Positions 47,321 to 60,110 are shown, numbered from the stretch's first letter. The stretch is DNA of 64,000 nucleotides from Protopterus annectens (GCF_019279795.1 NC_056725.1:1610693594-1610757593), one strand, 5' to 3'. Numbers and translations: made by a program. The notes: generated from the sequence alone by a model not told the origin.

Positions 47321-48032
47321 AGCTTAAGGTACAATTATTGTCAGGATTTGTATATTTTACACGTCAGGATGTTGAAACAGCTTATTGTAATTACTCAATA
47401 ATTCATACATACTAGTAATCTCATGCAGACTTCTGTTTGCAATAATTTATTATCTTTTCTTGATGACACATAATTTATTCCAGACATGTATAGGCATATA
47501 TTTCTTCTTTCCTTCCTGAACTATATTTTTCTTTGTTCTGGAGTCATTTCAATTGCTTCCTTTCACTGAGATGGATGCTCCCTTGTTTTCTTTTCCCTCA
47601 TTTCACATTTTGTTCACAATTTCATGACTAGAACACTTCCATTTGGTATAACAAAATGATGGAATATTAACCCCATTATTGTTATTACAAGATTATCTAT
47701 TCTTAAAGTGGCATTGTCCTTGGATAATTATATACCTAATCTGTAGTGTTTGCAGATGCCCTTATGGAGCAGCACAAGTACACATCATTCTGTATAAAAT
47801 CAACCCAATGCTATTATTGGTTTGTGTATCTAATGTACTTCTTTCATCATGAAATTCTCTACCGGAAATTTCACATTGTTAACGAACCTCAATTCCGGTA
47901 CAGAAAAAAAAATTGCACATACATATTTTTCAGTCGAAATATTGAGTTTATTATGTTTTCAGAAACATAATGCCACTGCTCATATATCTATCGATATGTC
48001 TATATCTATATCTATGTATCCCCCTCTCTCTC

Positions 48033-48095
<63 letters not shown>

Positions 48096-49319
48096 CTATA
48101 TTTTTGTCTTTGCCATCTGCATGCATAGATTTCCTTAATGTAATTTCTTCAATAGAATTTGTATATTTAGCCATCATTGACAATTTTAGTAACAGATAAT
48201 TTTATCTATAATTATTACTATCACAGCAGATCATAATTTCTCAGTTTGCTGATATTGTTAATCTTTAGAACAAACCGTTACTTTTTCTTTCCATTTAACT
48301 AAGAAAAGTGCAATTTTATTGCCACAATTCCCACATACTGGAAAACAATAGCTCTAAACCTTTTGCATATTCCATGAACATTCCATGTATACCTCCCAAA
48401 AAGGGCATTGTTCCAAAACTGTCTGTTTTGCTTATCTTAAATTATGTTTATTCTCTCACTGACTCACTGACTCACTGACTCACTGACTCACTCACTGACT
48501 CACTCACTCACTCACTCACTCACTCACTCACTCACTCACTCACTCACTCACTCACTCACTCACTCACTCACTATCAGTGTCTCTGTGTCTCTCTCCCTGT
48601 TCTTCTTTCTGTTAATCTCACTTTCTCTTTATCTCTTAATGCCTCTCTTACGTTTTCATTTAGTTTTGATTGCAACGTTGGTTACTACTCCTTTCCTACT
48701 TCAAAAATAAGCTCTTGTGGTTTTGTCATCACTGCATTTCTTCATTAATTACTACATTTTTAAATATAATTAACCTGAGCTGTACTAATGGATGATATAC
48801 ACTTGTAAACAGTTGTGCCAATTCTTGTGCCCAGGCTTATTTGTACACTTAGAAAATAAACACAAACAAATATGTAAAAAAAAATGTGTCATGTTATTTG
48901 CTACCATAAACACATAGCAAAGATAAGAATGGAGCACCTGGCATCATAAACTCTTACCTGAGTACAACTTTAACAGATACTTCTGTTAATTGCATTTTAG
49001 TATGTCTTCATGCTTCCCTTTTCAAACTTCCAATCATTTGCTCTTATGAACTGCATTTGTTCATACTTGGAAGGTACTGGGACAAACCCATGTACTCTGT
49101 TTCTGGCAAGGAAATTGAGAATGGATAATTAACTGAGTAAAAGTACTTTAGTTACAATACAGCACTTATTGAAACAAAGCACATATGCATTAGTCAAAGT
49201 TATAAAAATATTCCCAAACTTAGTTTTTTCATTAATGTTTTATAAAGAAAAAGACTACCAGATATATTTTTGCAGGAAATACTAATTAGTTTTAATGTTC
49301 AATGAATGAAATGTGGATT
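47321..49319. other. No gene; microsatellites at 48037-48090 and 48454-48571
   Basis: AT-rich DNA. 48037-48090 is a (TA)n tract after a TC run. 48454-48571 is an array of CACT and CACTGACT units, the GACT-containing units lying at its left and CACT units at its right. No gene is supported. Confidence 0.6.
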
Positions 49320-50760
49320 TTTTTAAACATCTTTATTAACATCATAAATCAAAAAGAGATACAAGTTCAAATTCAATTATAAATGAGAAAACAAATATAA
49401 TTTCTGTCTTAACAATTATTATTCGGTTTAACAATAAATTGATTGCACATGTTTTGCTTTCCTGAAAACCCATTCCCCTTCCTGAACATAATTCTCTTTA
49501 AATTGTTACCAGAGATTCCATAATTTAGCTCTCTGTAGTTTATTCCTTCCTTTTTCTAATGATTCCTCCCACAGTTTATTTTATCTCCTTTACAACATTC
49601 AATAATTCTGTTATAGCAGGTTTTGTTTTTGGATTTCCTTTTTCTAGTAATTTTTTTTTGGCAGCCAACAGCATTAAATTCAGAATGGCATTACAATGTC
49701 TAAGAAATCCAGTTTCTATCATCCAGTTCAAAAGAATCATTTCCTTAGCTAAAATAATAAGCTCACTAAACATTTCTGGGAAAAAATTTAGACATTTTCT
49801 AAAATCTATCTACTCATTGCATTGCCAGAAAATATGATCCCAGGTAGCCCTCCCTATCCCGTCATACCTCCAGCAATTTCTGTCAACATATGAAAAAATA
49901 TTAGGTCTCCTTGGAGTAAGAAATACCTACACAAACAAATCCATGCAAAAATCTTAAATCTTCTAAAATTTGTTGCATACTTGGGACCAACATATTCATT
50001 TTTTGTACATTTTCTTTCCACTTTTATTTTCCAGTCTATTCTAACTTCTGATTGATTCCTCTAGTTACCATACATTATTGTACATGCCCTACTATTTACT
50101 CCTTTTTTACTACAGCTTCTGATCTACACACCTATAAACTCCACCAGGGCTGGCCCTTTATTTAACACTCTGATATACCTCCCTCTATGCCTATGCACTC
50201 TTATCAATTTGTGGTAGGGAAGACTGCCTCTAACCTGTAGTCTAAGCTTTTGCTTGTCCTCATCCCACTCTATGACTTCCCTCTCTAGTTAGTTGATCCA
50301 AATATCTATTTTTTTCTTATTTCCTCCAATACATTACATCTCCCTCCTGCATATTTTCTTTGCCTCTGTTCACAGTCATACCTACTGGTAAAATATCCTT
50401 TCTTCATTCCCACATTGGCTTAGATCTCAAATTATTTTCTGCTACTTTATAAATATAATATTCTGTACAGTTGATACTAAGCCCCTTAAGTTCCTGTATC
50501 AAATATCCTTCTCTCTCCATATGTTGTGATCCACACCTGCCCCATTACAAATTCATTTCTTTCCACTTTGTCCTCTGCTTTTGCATGTATATGAGCCTTA
50601 ACTATGTAGCTTTTCAGTATCACTTTAAATCTTATAATCCTAAGCCACCTTGTTATGGGGGAAAAGCAATACATCCCACTTATTAATCTCCACTTTTCCC
50701 TTCCAAAATAAATTTCTTTAATTCTTTATTAAATATTGTCCACAGCTTCTCCTATAGTTG

Positions 50761-50763
<3 letters not shown>

Positions 50764-50811
<48 letters not shown>
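50764..50811. repeat. (TA)n microsatellite in the L1/Tx1-like LINE
   Basis: About 24 TA units followed by GTATATA. As in the L1 at 35518, the tract sits in decayed ORF2 sequence. Confidence 0.95.
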
Positions 50812-50819
<8 letters not shown>

Positions 50820-52063
50820 TTTTTTTCACTGCTTGTACTTAATCTCATAGTCAAGAGTTTACAAACTTCTCAATGTTTATATTATAATTTTATTTTATAT
50901 TATATTTTGTTTAATGTATTCCTATGTATTCTTAACTACCATAATGAATCCCTTTTAATCCAAACACATAAATACTTAATGTTATCATGTCCCCTTAAAT
51001 ATGTGAATTGTTGAACCAGTTCATATGTGGGAACATAGTCTATTGCTATAGCTTTTCTATATCCCTACTTATTTTCTGTCCTGAAAAAAATAACTGTCTC
51101 AAAATGATTCACAACTCCAAAATATCCTTTTTTCAAATTTATCAATCACAAAATAACATCTGCAACTAATACTTTCTTTGAGTGCCATACTAATTGGGTC
51201 CCTGAATTTGTGAGTCCTTTATTTTCTTTGCCAATAGTTCAAAGTGTAAGGAAAATAACAATGGAAAAAGAGGGCACCCCTTAGAGGTTAGTACAATAAA
51301 CCATCAGAAAGGAAATAAACTGATGTGATGCCTGTTAAGGAAAGTGTGAATATAACAGGAACCATTAATTGTAAACATTGGAACAAACATTATTTATGTA
51401 AAAACTGATATTCTATGAAATATTAGCATGCATCAACATAAATTAATTCCAGTTACAACAGCATTTAATATTGATTAAACTCAAGAACTATTAACTTTAA
51501 GACTGCAAAAAGTTTAAAATTTTAAAAACTTCTACTGTGAAGAATATTTATTCCTTGAATTATTAATAAATTATCTTTCAAGATATGGCTCAGAGAAGGA
51601 CAAAGAAAAGATGGCAGCATTTAAAATGGAGGACACCCAATGCACTTCTTAATATTTGCCCCTGAGCTTTCATATATCTTCCTAATTTACTCCATTATTC
51701 TGTCAGGAAATGTAATGCTGCCATTGCCCTAATCATAAAAGTCAAATTAAATCTGTCAAATGCCTTCTTTGTATCTACACCCTCCAACAATAATGGGGTC
51801 TTCCTGCACTCTGCTTCCCTTTGAATCAACATCATTCTTTTAATGTTCTCAAATGTTTGCCTCCCCTCCACAAAACTACAATGATCCATGTAGTTCAATT
51901 ATGGCAGTGCATTAGCCATTCCCTTAGCAAGTATTGATATAAATGCTTTGCAATCATGGTTCAAAATTTAAACTAGTCTATTTGATGCTGGATTTAATGG
52001 GTCTTTGCCCTCTTTGAGTAGTGCAGCCAGCACAGCTTTCTTCCAGGATGCTGGTACAGAGTA

Positions 52064-52330
52064 TCTTTTTATTTATTTATTTTTATTTATTTAACATTTA
52101 TTTACCAGGAAAGACTGACTTGGAACATACCCAATTTTCAGCTGAGGTCCAGAGAGAAATGCTCCAGACACGTCTTTTTTAATGTAGGAGAAAAACGGAG
52201 TACCCGGAGAAAACCCACACAAATGCAGGGAGGACATGCAGACTCCGGACAGAAGGCACTCCAGCCAAGAATCAAACCAGAGAACCTCTTGCTGTGACAT
52301 GACAATGCTACAGCGGCACCTCTGTGCCAT
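52064..52330 (-). repeat. tRNA-derived SINE with LINE-type tail
   Basis: On -: head with CTGTAGCATTGTCATGTCAC and AGCAAGAGGTTCTC, box B-like TGGTTTGATTC; body GAGTCTGCATGTCCTCCC and GGGTTTTCTCCGGGTACTCC; tail CATTTCTCTCTGGACC, AGTCAGTCTTTCC and a TAAATAAATAAA run. Same family as 7848-8096. It lies in the L1/Tx1-like RT just upstream of block 1. Confidence 0.85.
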
Positions 52331-52613
52331 CCAAACTTAAAATATTATTAAAAATATAGCTTCCATATCTTTATCAGCTTTTCCCTCCTGGCTTCCAAAG
52401 TTTCAGAAAGATGCTGTCTAGATTTGAATTATGGTCTACAAATTATTTTGGTTACCCTATCTGACCAGTATTACTTCATACTATATAATAAGTCAGAGTA
52501 CTGTAGAGGTACTTGTTTATAATAAAAGCTAAACACAAATGATTTCGTTAGTTTCCTCTTCATTATTATGCATAAAGTACATACTTCTGCACAAACACAT
52601 GTACAAGCACAAA

Positions 52614-52616
<3 letters not shown>

Positions 52617-52668
<52 letters not shown>
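52617..52668. repeat. (CA)n microsatellite
   Basis: About 25 CA units within CA-rich surroundings (52590-52690). Open frames here are repeat artefacts. Confidence 0.95.
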
Positions 52669-52671
<3 letters not shown>

Positions 52672-53299
52672 CACACCCATGCACATACACCTACAGCATA
52701 TGAAAAAAAACATTGCATTCATTTCTGGTACATGGAGCATTGAAACTAAATTTCAAAATCAGGAAAATGATAAACGAGTCGTGTTTCCAAACATGAGAAC
52801 CAATCCTAGTACCACTAAAATATGTTTAACAAAGCTTGTTGAAGACACCTAATTTAAGATCTCATGCTAGAGACTAACAGTGACAGTAATGACTGACAAC
52901 GACCAGTGATAGAAGATAAACCATCTTTTAAAAGTTGCTAGAACTTCTCTCCAAAATGCTTATAACAAAATATGATACTAAGAAGTTTCTAACAGCTTTC
53001 AGATTCATTCATTCTGTGCAGGAACACTTCATTTCTGACTGGTTTTGCCTGTTTGAGAATCCTAAGTAACTAAGTGCTTTACCAGATTTGAAAGTAAAAC
53101 ACTTTGTCATCCTACACTTCCTCTCCTTCTTTTTCTTTCTTTCTTTTTCTTTCTCTCTCTCTTTCTTTTCTGTGACTGGGAGTGCATGAAGCAAAATAAG
53201 TTCCATACATAACAAATAATTATGACCATGTCACCAATCCAAACATTTTTTGTGTTCTTGACATGGATACCAAGATTCATACTGCAGATGTTTTTTTTT
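52669..53299. other. No gene; CT-rich stretch 53115-53170
   Basis: No recognisable coding or mobile sequence apart from a pyrimidine-rich run near 53115-53170 and the T-run at 53292 that marks the next LINE's A tail. Confidence 0.5.
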
Positions 53300-54593
53300 T
53301 TTTTTGATATTCATTTTCTAAAACATTTAATAAGCTGGCTATTACTAGAGATCATATCATAACAGTTTATATTGCACTTAGTATCAAACATCATTACAGT
53401 CAACAAAAAATAAAATAAAAATAAATATAAAAAACTCTAAATAACCATTTAAATGAAGTCTCAGTTCCCTGAAATAATTATTGCATCCCAAATATTCCTA
53501 AAAAACAAATTCATGTCCCGCAAGTCCTGCCATGCAATTATATGTGTAGGCATATAAAAGAAAAGCTGAGAATTATTTCGATTAAACCATGTCTAATTTT
53601 GAATGAGACTACTTTCATCATTGTGAATAGAGTGTATGGAAATAGTCTCTGAAATCATTTGCAAAGCTTTACTACTGTTTGAGGACAGATGTTAAAAGCA
53701 GGGGTAATAGATCTAAGCCAAGTATCCCCTGTAATAGTTATAGTTAAAGTTTGCATAGGAAGGCCAAACAACTGGAACATACAATCATAAGAAAAGAGGA
53801 AGGAAGCGCATAGGCTCCTTCTGTATTTTATCGGTAATAATTCCCCATTATGCCTGTAATTTTTTACAGTACAATAACATGTGCCTAGAATATGTATTGT
53901 CCTGACCACTATGCCTGCAGTCATGTCAATTTCCTCAGCCACATATTCTGTAGCTGACTGGAGACATTTCATGTGTAAAATGGCATCATATGCATATATG
54001 CAATTTAGTAAAGCTTGTAGTACAGTTTTAATGGAATATCATTATATATGACTTCTTGCCATTTACATCTTAAATTGTTCATAAATCTGCATCCTTTATC
54101 TACCAAAATAATATATTTGTCATAACTTTACCTTTGCCTTACATTTACTGTTCATCAAATTGGTCCCTGGTTATATAACCATATTTGCTTTATTGTCTGT
54201 TACAGCACTCTGAAGCCCATGATACAGGATCTCTACCTACTTATATCTTTAAATTACACAGAATATTTTACCGGATGCATTGAGAATAGTTTGATATTTC
54301 TGATATGCTAGATGTCAGATACAAGAAAAAACTCTATAGCCCAATTCTTCAACAAATGGGTTTTATCATGTACCTTATTATTTAGATTTGACCATAGTGT
54401 GGAGAATGTAGTTACTGTCGCTCATTTTTTATTTGTACTACTTCTCCATACCTACTGGGTCCTTTGAAGAATGGGGTGGTTAAACTATATCCTTTTTGTA
54501 CCATGATAACTATTTTGATATAATAGCAGATGGCTCCATCCTTTCCTTTAAATATTATGTATTGAAAAATCAACACAGCCATATTATAATGAT
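53292..54593 (-). mobile_element. L1-like LINE 3' part, host of the CR1 insertion
   Basis: It begins with a 15-base poly(T) (an A tail on -). The body is a heavily decayed L1-type ORF2 C-terminus and 3' UTR. Its middle (54035-54170) resembles 61670-61800, so both come from one family. The upstream part of the same element continues at 59963-60110, beyond the CR1, where MQFVLEGRKPGINKNKL can be read, matching the L1 block FIWxGKKPRI. Confidence 0.55.
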
Positions 54594-54779
54594 ATATAGG
54601 TTCATAGGTAAGTACTAGGCTAATGGCCCTAGGGCCTATATAAGCCTAGCCAAAAAGGTACCCTGGCTTTCGCCATCGAAGAAAATTATTTTCCTGTGCC
54701 CCTGTCGAGCAGAGCAACAGAAGTGCTCCATGGGGTGAATTTTCTTGAAGAGTGCTAATGAGGAGCTTTATTTGATATA

Positions 54780-57442
54780 GACAGGTAGTTTGTTTCAGAG
54801 TATGAGAAGTCTCTGGGACAAGAATCTATCCCTCCAGCATGTTATGTTTATTGTGGTGACAAGGTTTAGGTCCTTAGAGTGTGTAGATCAGAGGGATTGG
54901 GATTTCTTTAAGTGGAGCATGTCCAACAACTCTGGGTTTGACATAGCTTTGTATGTCAGGCAGTGCTCACCTCTGAGTAGGCGATATGCGATGGAATAAA
55001 GCTGGACTTTTTTGAGACGGCCTGCATAGGGCATCTGTTTGAGGCTGGTAATCCTCTTTGTGAGGTATTTCTGCGGCCTTGCCAGTTGTTATAAATGTCT
55101 TGTAAGGGACATACCAAAAGGGGCATTGTACTCTATAATGGGTCTAATGCGTAGAGGGGAACGATGACCTCTTTGTTCCTGGATAAGAAACCTTTTGTGA
55201 TGAGATGTGCCACATAGAAGGATTTCCTGACTACTGTGGCGATGTGATTATCAAAGGAGAGACTAGTGTCCACCTGTGTTCCAAGGTCTCTTATCACACT
55301 TTCTCTGTTAAATAGAGTACTACCTATGCGGTAGCTCATGGGTACAGAGTTCTTACCAAAGGGGATGACAATGCACATTTGGGCATTGAGCTTGAGGCCA
55401 TGGCTTTGATACCAGGCATCTGTCTCTGTGAGGCCCTTTTGTAGGATATCCACATCATTAGGAGTTTCGATTATGGCTTCTAGTTTGCAGTCATCTGCGA
55501 ACTTTGTTAGCCAAAGACCTTCTGTGTTAGCCTGTACTTCAGAAAACTAGATACCAAGCAGGAGAGGACCCAGGACTGAACCCTGTGGTACTCCACTTGT
55601 CACTGGTCTGAAGTCGGATTTGGAGTCTGTTACCTTCACGTTGTGGGTTCTGTCAGTGAGCCAGTTGGCAACCTATCTTGTGACATAGGGATTTATACCT
55701 AGTTTAGTGAGTTTATCTATAATTCCAGTGTGGTGGATGGTGTCGAAAGCCTTGGTGAGATCTAGATAGGCTGTGTGAACCACCTCACCCTCGTCTACAG
55801 CTTTGGTGACTGCTTCAAAGAAGTCTATCAGGTTTAGGAGACATGATCTGTCTTTTACAAACCCGAACTGGGTGGGGTCCAGAGTTTGGAGATTACCAAT
55901 GTCTTTGTTTATAAGATCCATGATGATATGTTCCATGGTATTGCAGACCAGGCTCATTAGGATAATGGGGCAGCAGTTCCTCGGGTCTGTGATGGCTCCC
56001 CCTTTGTGGTGTGGGATAACCGTCACTGTGCACCATTCAGTGGGCACAAAGCCTGAGATGAGGCTATGATTGAATATGGTGCTTACATGGGGTGCCAGTT
56101 CATTCTGCAGTTCATGTAGAATGCAGCTTGGGATGCTTTCAAGTCCCATGGATGCTGTGTTCTTGGCTTTGGAGAGTATGGTTTTTACCTGTACATCTGT
56201 GATTACAGGAACTTTGCATTTTTCCGGTATAGAGATGGGCCCTTTAGGGGGTGAGAGGGGGCTAAAGTTAGCACTGAAACTATCTGCCAGGATGTCTGCA
56301 ATATCAGCTGGTTCTGTATATTTAGTGTGGTTGCGCTGTAACTCAGAGCAGATCTTAATGTTGCCATTGAGATTCTTGACATAGCTATAGAATACTTTGT
56401 GGTTGTCTTTAGAATCAGTGGTGATTTTGTTTTTGTAACTAGCTTTGGAGAATTTTATGAGGTATCTCAGCTTCTTACTGAGGCTGACCAGGGAGTTCCT
56501 CCAGGCATGGGATTTTACTCTTTTTTGCAACAATTTCTTTATTCTTTTGTAGAGTTTGTTTATGGCAGGGAACCTCCATATTGGCTTCCTTTTTTTGGAG
56601 GATAGCATCTTGGTTCTGTTAGGGATAGCATGATCCATGCACTCGTGTAAGTGCTTATAAAGTGAATTTGTGTAGGATTCAGCAGTCATACTTCTATTGT
56701 CCATCTGCATGGGTGCTGTGAAGTTTGCCACTTCTATCTTAAGAAGCATGAAGTTGGCTTTGGAGAAATTTTTTACTGTGGCTTCTCTAATGGGGGGTGG
56801 GGGTGGGATGTGGATGTCTAGGTTGATTAGCTTCTGGTCAGATCTGACCAACGAGGAATTGACCTCTGGTGTGGAACACCGGTCACCCATGTTGGTAATG
56901 ACCAGGTCTAGGATATTGTTGCCCCAGGTGGGGGTGTGGATAAGTTGATCCAAGGTGTTGGAATTTATGAATTCCAGAAAACGTTGAGCAAAAGATTTGG
57001 TGCATGAGTAGTTTTCCCAGTTAATGGTGGGGTAGCTGAAATCGCCCATTATTAGCGTGTTGGTTTGTACCCTAATATTTTCCAGTGTATCAAGAAATGA
57101 GGTGTGGGAATCCTTGGGGATGGTGGGGGATCTGTAGCAAGAAACAATTTGGATTGCGGTCTTGCCCAGAGTTAGTTGGATACTCTTGGATGCATTATGC
57201 TGTGCAACTAGCATGGAGGTATGGATATCCTTAATGAATATGGACATGCCTCCACCTTTAGTGTTTCGGTCCAGGTTAGGCGGCCGAAAGGTGTGGTATG
57301 AATTATAGCCTGGTAATGCAGGAGTGCTCTCTGGAGCCTTGAACCATTTGTCTTTCACTGCACAGATGTCGATGTTCTTCATTTTAAGGAGTGCCTCAAG
57401 TGAATGCATTTTGAGGTTTAAACTTCTAGCATTGAGTGGCAT
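54780..57442 (-). pseudogene. CR1 ORF2 (endonuclease-reverse transcriptase)
   Basis: The first 589 aa are open (57442-55673). Endonuclease blocks: MPLNARSLNLK (1-11), DICAVKDKW (25-33, where TETW is usual, so the catalytic Glu is Asp), IMGDFSYPTINW (131-142) and VRSDQKLI (199-206, where SDH is usual, so the catalytic His is Gln). RT: GLESIPSCIL, LDPTQFGFVKDRSCLLNLI and YLDLTKAFDTIHHTGIID (motif A). A TAG replaces a Trp codon at 55673-55675 (YVTRW to YVTR*). The frame then continues with RPVTSGVPQGSVLGPLLLGI (motif B), a second stop, and KFADDCKLEA (motif C intact, 55504-55490). Then come the DLGTQVDTSLSFDNHI block (ORF 55453-55133) and C-terminal blocks down to LWNKLPVY near 54790. Few disruptions overall, but the endonuclease changes argue against activity. 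Confidence 0.9.
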
Positions 57443-57479
57443 TACCCTCAGATTTTGCTTGCTTGTACCTGTTAAGGTG

Positions 57480-58464
57480 GTGAATTTGTCATTTGAATCT
57501 TGCCTAAAAAAGGCACTATAGGGGTGGCAAGAGCCTTAGCCAGTATCCGGAATCCCAAGGGTGACAGGTGCAGGCCATCTCAGGCAAAGCATTGTGGTCT
57601 GTCGATCATGTCATCCCAGGCAGACAGATACTGGATACCCTTAGAGTGACACCAGAAGGTTAGCCAATTGTTGAAGTCAATCATTTTGTCCTTGTATTGT
57701 TGTATCATTCTGTGTGATGGCAGGATGCTTCTCAGGGCTAGGGTCATACCTGCCTGGGCTACAAGATCGGAGAGCTCCTCCATGTCTCTTTTCCTGTAGT
57801 CCAGGGAGGTGCATCTCAGGTCATTCACACCAACATGGACAATGACAGAGTCATATTTGTACTTGTTGTGGAGTGACCTGAGTGCGTGCATTATGTGGCG
57901 GATCCTGACACCTGACAGGAAGCTGACAGTAACTTTCTCCTTGTTTAGTTAGTCTGGTGAGTGGAACATCAGTGTGCCTGACTACAGAGTCACCTACGAC
58001 TAGAGTGTTGGGTACGTTCTTATGCCTTATGGGCTGTTGTGAGAAGCACACTGAGTTTGTCGGCTATGTGTCATTTGGGTTGTGTTGGGGGCTGGAGGTT
58101 GCTTACCTTTCTGCTTTGGAGGTCTCTGTTGCTTGAGCAAATTTTTATTGAGAGTCTCTGTGAATGTAGGTATGTGTTTCATGTATCTATGTGTGTATTT
58201 TGGTGGTGTAGGTTTTGAGGGACTATGTGATGAGTGTGGTGTGGTGCAAGTGTTTACCTTCTCCTCTTGACTGTCTAGTCCAGTCTTGAGTGAAGAGAGC
58301 TTTGCTTTCAGTTTGGCTATATAAGTGCATCTTTCACAGGTTGTAGTGTTGGGTGGTAGGATGAGAGGGTTGTCTGTGTACATGAGGCAATTGCTGCATT
58401 GCCCCAAGATGCCCAGGTGCATCAGGTAGACAGGAGAAAACACTGGGAGTTGACCCTTAGACAT
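57480..58464 (-). pseudogene. CR1 ORF1 (zinc-finger-like plus SGNH esterase)
   Basis: Residues 1-145 (58464-58027) hold a paired CxxC motif (GQCSNCLMY and TTCERCTY) followed by a short coiled-coil-like stretch (IAKLKAKLSSLKTGLDSQEE) and a basic, Pro/Thr-rich linker. A frame change near 58040 leads to NTLVVGDSVVRHTDVPL (GDS block, 58020), and another near 57890 to VIVHVGVNDLRCTSL (GxND block, 57850). A stop at 57580 replaces Trp before DGLHLSPLGFRILAKAL (Asp-His block). All catalytic esterase blocks are present, though in three frames. The combination of zinc-finger-like and esterase parts is typical of CR1 ORF1. Confidence 0.85.
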
Positions 58465-58696
58465 GCCTGGATAGGTGCTTATTTATTAAGTACTAAAAAC
58501 TGTTTTCCTCCAGACAAGTGAGGAAAGTTGAGTGCTGTAGTAATTTGCAGCTTATTTAGTGCTTACAATGAGTTCTGATGAAGTGCTGAGCTCAAAGAAA
58601 CAAATTTTAGTGCTAAAACTAAAAAAACTGGCTAGTTCTAAGGAAAATTTTGAAGAGCAGACTTTATGGCATCGGTAAGTTACCCCTAGCTAAGCA

Positions 58697-59962
58697 GTGA
58701 TGCATAAAGTGTATTTTTTTAATATACCAATAGCAAATGAACAAACTGATTTAAACAAATTAACCAATTAATCAATAAAAAGCTAAAAACTGAGCCCTGT
58801 TCCTGCAGTCTTCCATCAGACAAGTTCTAACTGCACACTCCTGCCACTAGGGTGCAGGGGAACCTTCTCCAAAAAAAGATGGTCTGTATTAGTACTCAAG
58901 TTATACAAACAAAGCTAGATTCAGCAGGTCTGAATTTAGTCTATGCTACAGCAAACAAGGCATACCAATTTCAGAAAAAAACAGTTCAAATAAGCAGGCA
59001 CTATAAGCCTTTAACCATAAACTCCCAGCTCAGAAGGGCAGAATCTAGCCTCTCCTTCCACAAGAGTGCAGACCACACCTTCTTAATGTAAAATAACTGG
59101 CCCAAAGCCCAAGTGCTTAAACCAGAACTAATACACTTTTAGAATAACAGACACTAAGCCTTCAATCAGCAACTCCCAACTTAGAAGGATGCAAGCTACC
59201 TGTCCTGCCACAACAGTGCAGACCACAAACCTTCTTAATGTAAAACAACTGGTCTGAAGCCCAAGTACTTTGACCAAAGGCTTAGAATTACAGTTACAAT
59301 TTAATCAGGCTACTAAGAAGCAGTAATAAATGCAGCAGAATAAATGCAATGAAGTACTTTCAAGAACAAGCAAGGAAATCAAAATAAAGTAATAAAGTAG
59401 GAAGAAACACAAATACAGTAAAAGCAGATGAATAAAGTGCATTTTTTTATATAACAATAGAAAACGAGCAAACTAATTTAAACAAATGACCAATTAACCA
59501 GTAAAAAAGCTCAAAACTGATCCCTGTTCCAGCAGTCTTCAATCAGACAAGTTCTAACTGCACACTCCTGTCACTAGGGTGCAGGGGAACCTTCTCCAAA
59601 AGAGATGACCTGGATTAGTGCTCAAGTTATGCAAACAAAACTAGATTTAGGATGCCTGAATCTAGTCTATGCTAAAGCAACCGAGGCACACCAATTTCAG
59701 AAAGAAACAGTTCAAATAAGCAGGCAGAATAAACCTTTAACCTGAAATTCCCAGCTCAGAATGGAAGAATCTAGCCACTCCTCCCACAGGAGTGCAGACC
59801 ACAAACCTTCTTAATGAAAAGTTATTGGCCTGAAGCACAAGTGCTTTAACCAAAACTAATACACTTTTAGAATAACAGACACTGAGCCTTCATTCAGCAA
59901 TTCCCAACTTAGAAGGATGTAAGCCACCTGTCCTGCCACAACAGTGCAGACCACAAACATTC
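58697..59962 (-). repeat. CR1 5' region: two tandem units of about 727 bp
   Basis: Unit 1 is 58697 to about 59427 and unit 2 is about 59428-59962 (truncated). Example: CTGCACACTCCTGCCACTAG at 58831 recurs with one change at 59558, 727 bases on; the similarity runs over about 530 bp. Each unit also holds an inner duplication: the stretch with AGAGTGCAGACCACA and CTTCTTAATGTAAAA occurs twice per unit. The array lies just upstream of ORF1 in the element's direction, where promoter monomers would sit. Confidence 0.85.
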
Positions 59963-60110
59963 TTGTAATTTGGTCCACACAATTTATTTTTATTGATCCC
60001 AGGTTTTCTACCCTCCAAGACAAACTGCATAATATCCTTCTGAATACCTTAATATATTCTGAGACGATTGCTCAATTTAGATGAATGGAATACATTTAAT
60101 ACCTTTAACT
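59963..60110 (-). mobile_element. L1-like LINE, continuation beyond the CR1
   Basis: On - the frame reads GIQKDIMQFVLEGRKPGINK, then NKLCGPNY. This matches the L1 ORF2 block FIWxGKKPRI...L..P that precedes the GG(L)xLPN motif. It is the upstream half of the element whose 3' part is 53292-54593; the CR1 lies between. Confidence 0.5.

Larger units (their letters stand above)
49320..52470 (-). mobile_element. Decayed L1/Tx1-like LINE
   Basis: On -, from about 52060 it reads VPASWKKAVLAALLKEGKDP (RT block 1 region), then SFVEGRQTFENIKRMM and LLEGVDTKKAFDRFNLTFM (motif A, ORF 51898-51695). GCPLFPLLFSLHFELLAKKI (motif B) lies near 51270. Motif C is lost (QMLFCD stands near the YADD position, about 51150). 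TYLRGHDNIKYLCVWI follows near 50990, and at 49880-49800 a zinc-knuckle-like CWRYDGIGRATWDHIFWQC, the L1-type C-terminus. The A/T-rich 3' end starts at about 49320. A SINE (52064-52330) and a (TA)n tract (50764-50811) interrupt it. Upstream coding traces may reach 52470. Confidence 0.75.
54594..59962 (-). mobile_element. Nearly complete CR1 LINE (5.4 kb)
   Basis: The most complete CR1 in the window, read right to left: tandem 5' region (59962-58697), ORF1 with zinc-finger-like and esterase parts (58464 to about 57480), ORF2 with endonuclease and RT (57442 to about 54780), and a 3' UTR with a short hairpin (GGCCCTAGGGCC, near 54627-54638) ending in CTATGAAC-type units at 54594-54610. It interrupts an L1-like element (53292-54593 and 59963-60110). 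Confidence 0.9.

Noticed and set aside
48447..48571. CRISPR-like array of CACTGACT units
   Set aside because: The units are contiguous 4- and 8-bp microsatellite repeats without spacers, in animal DNA.
53655..53972. 105-aa ORF as a host gene
   Set aside because: It lies in the decayed L1-like 3' part in the element's direction; no independent support for a gene.
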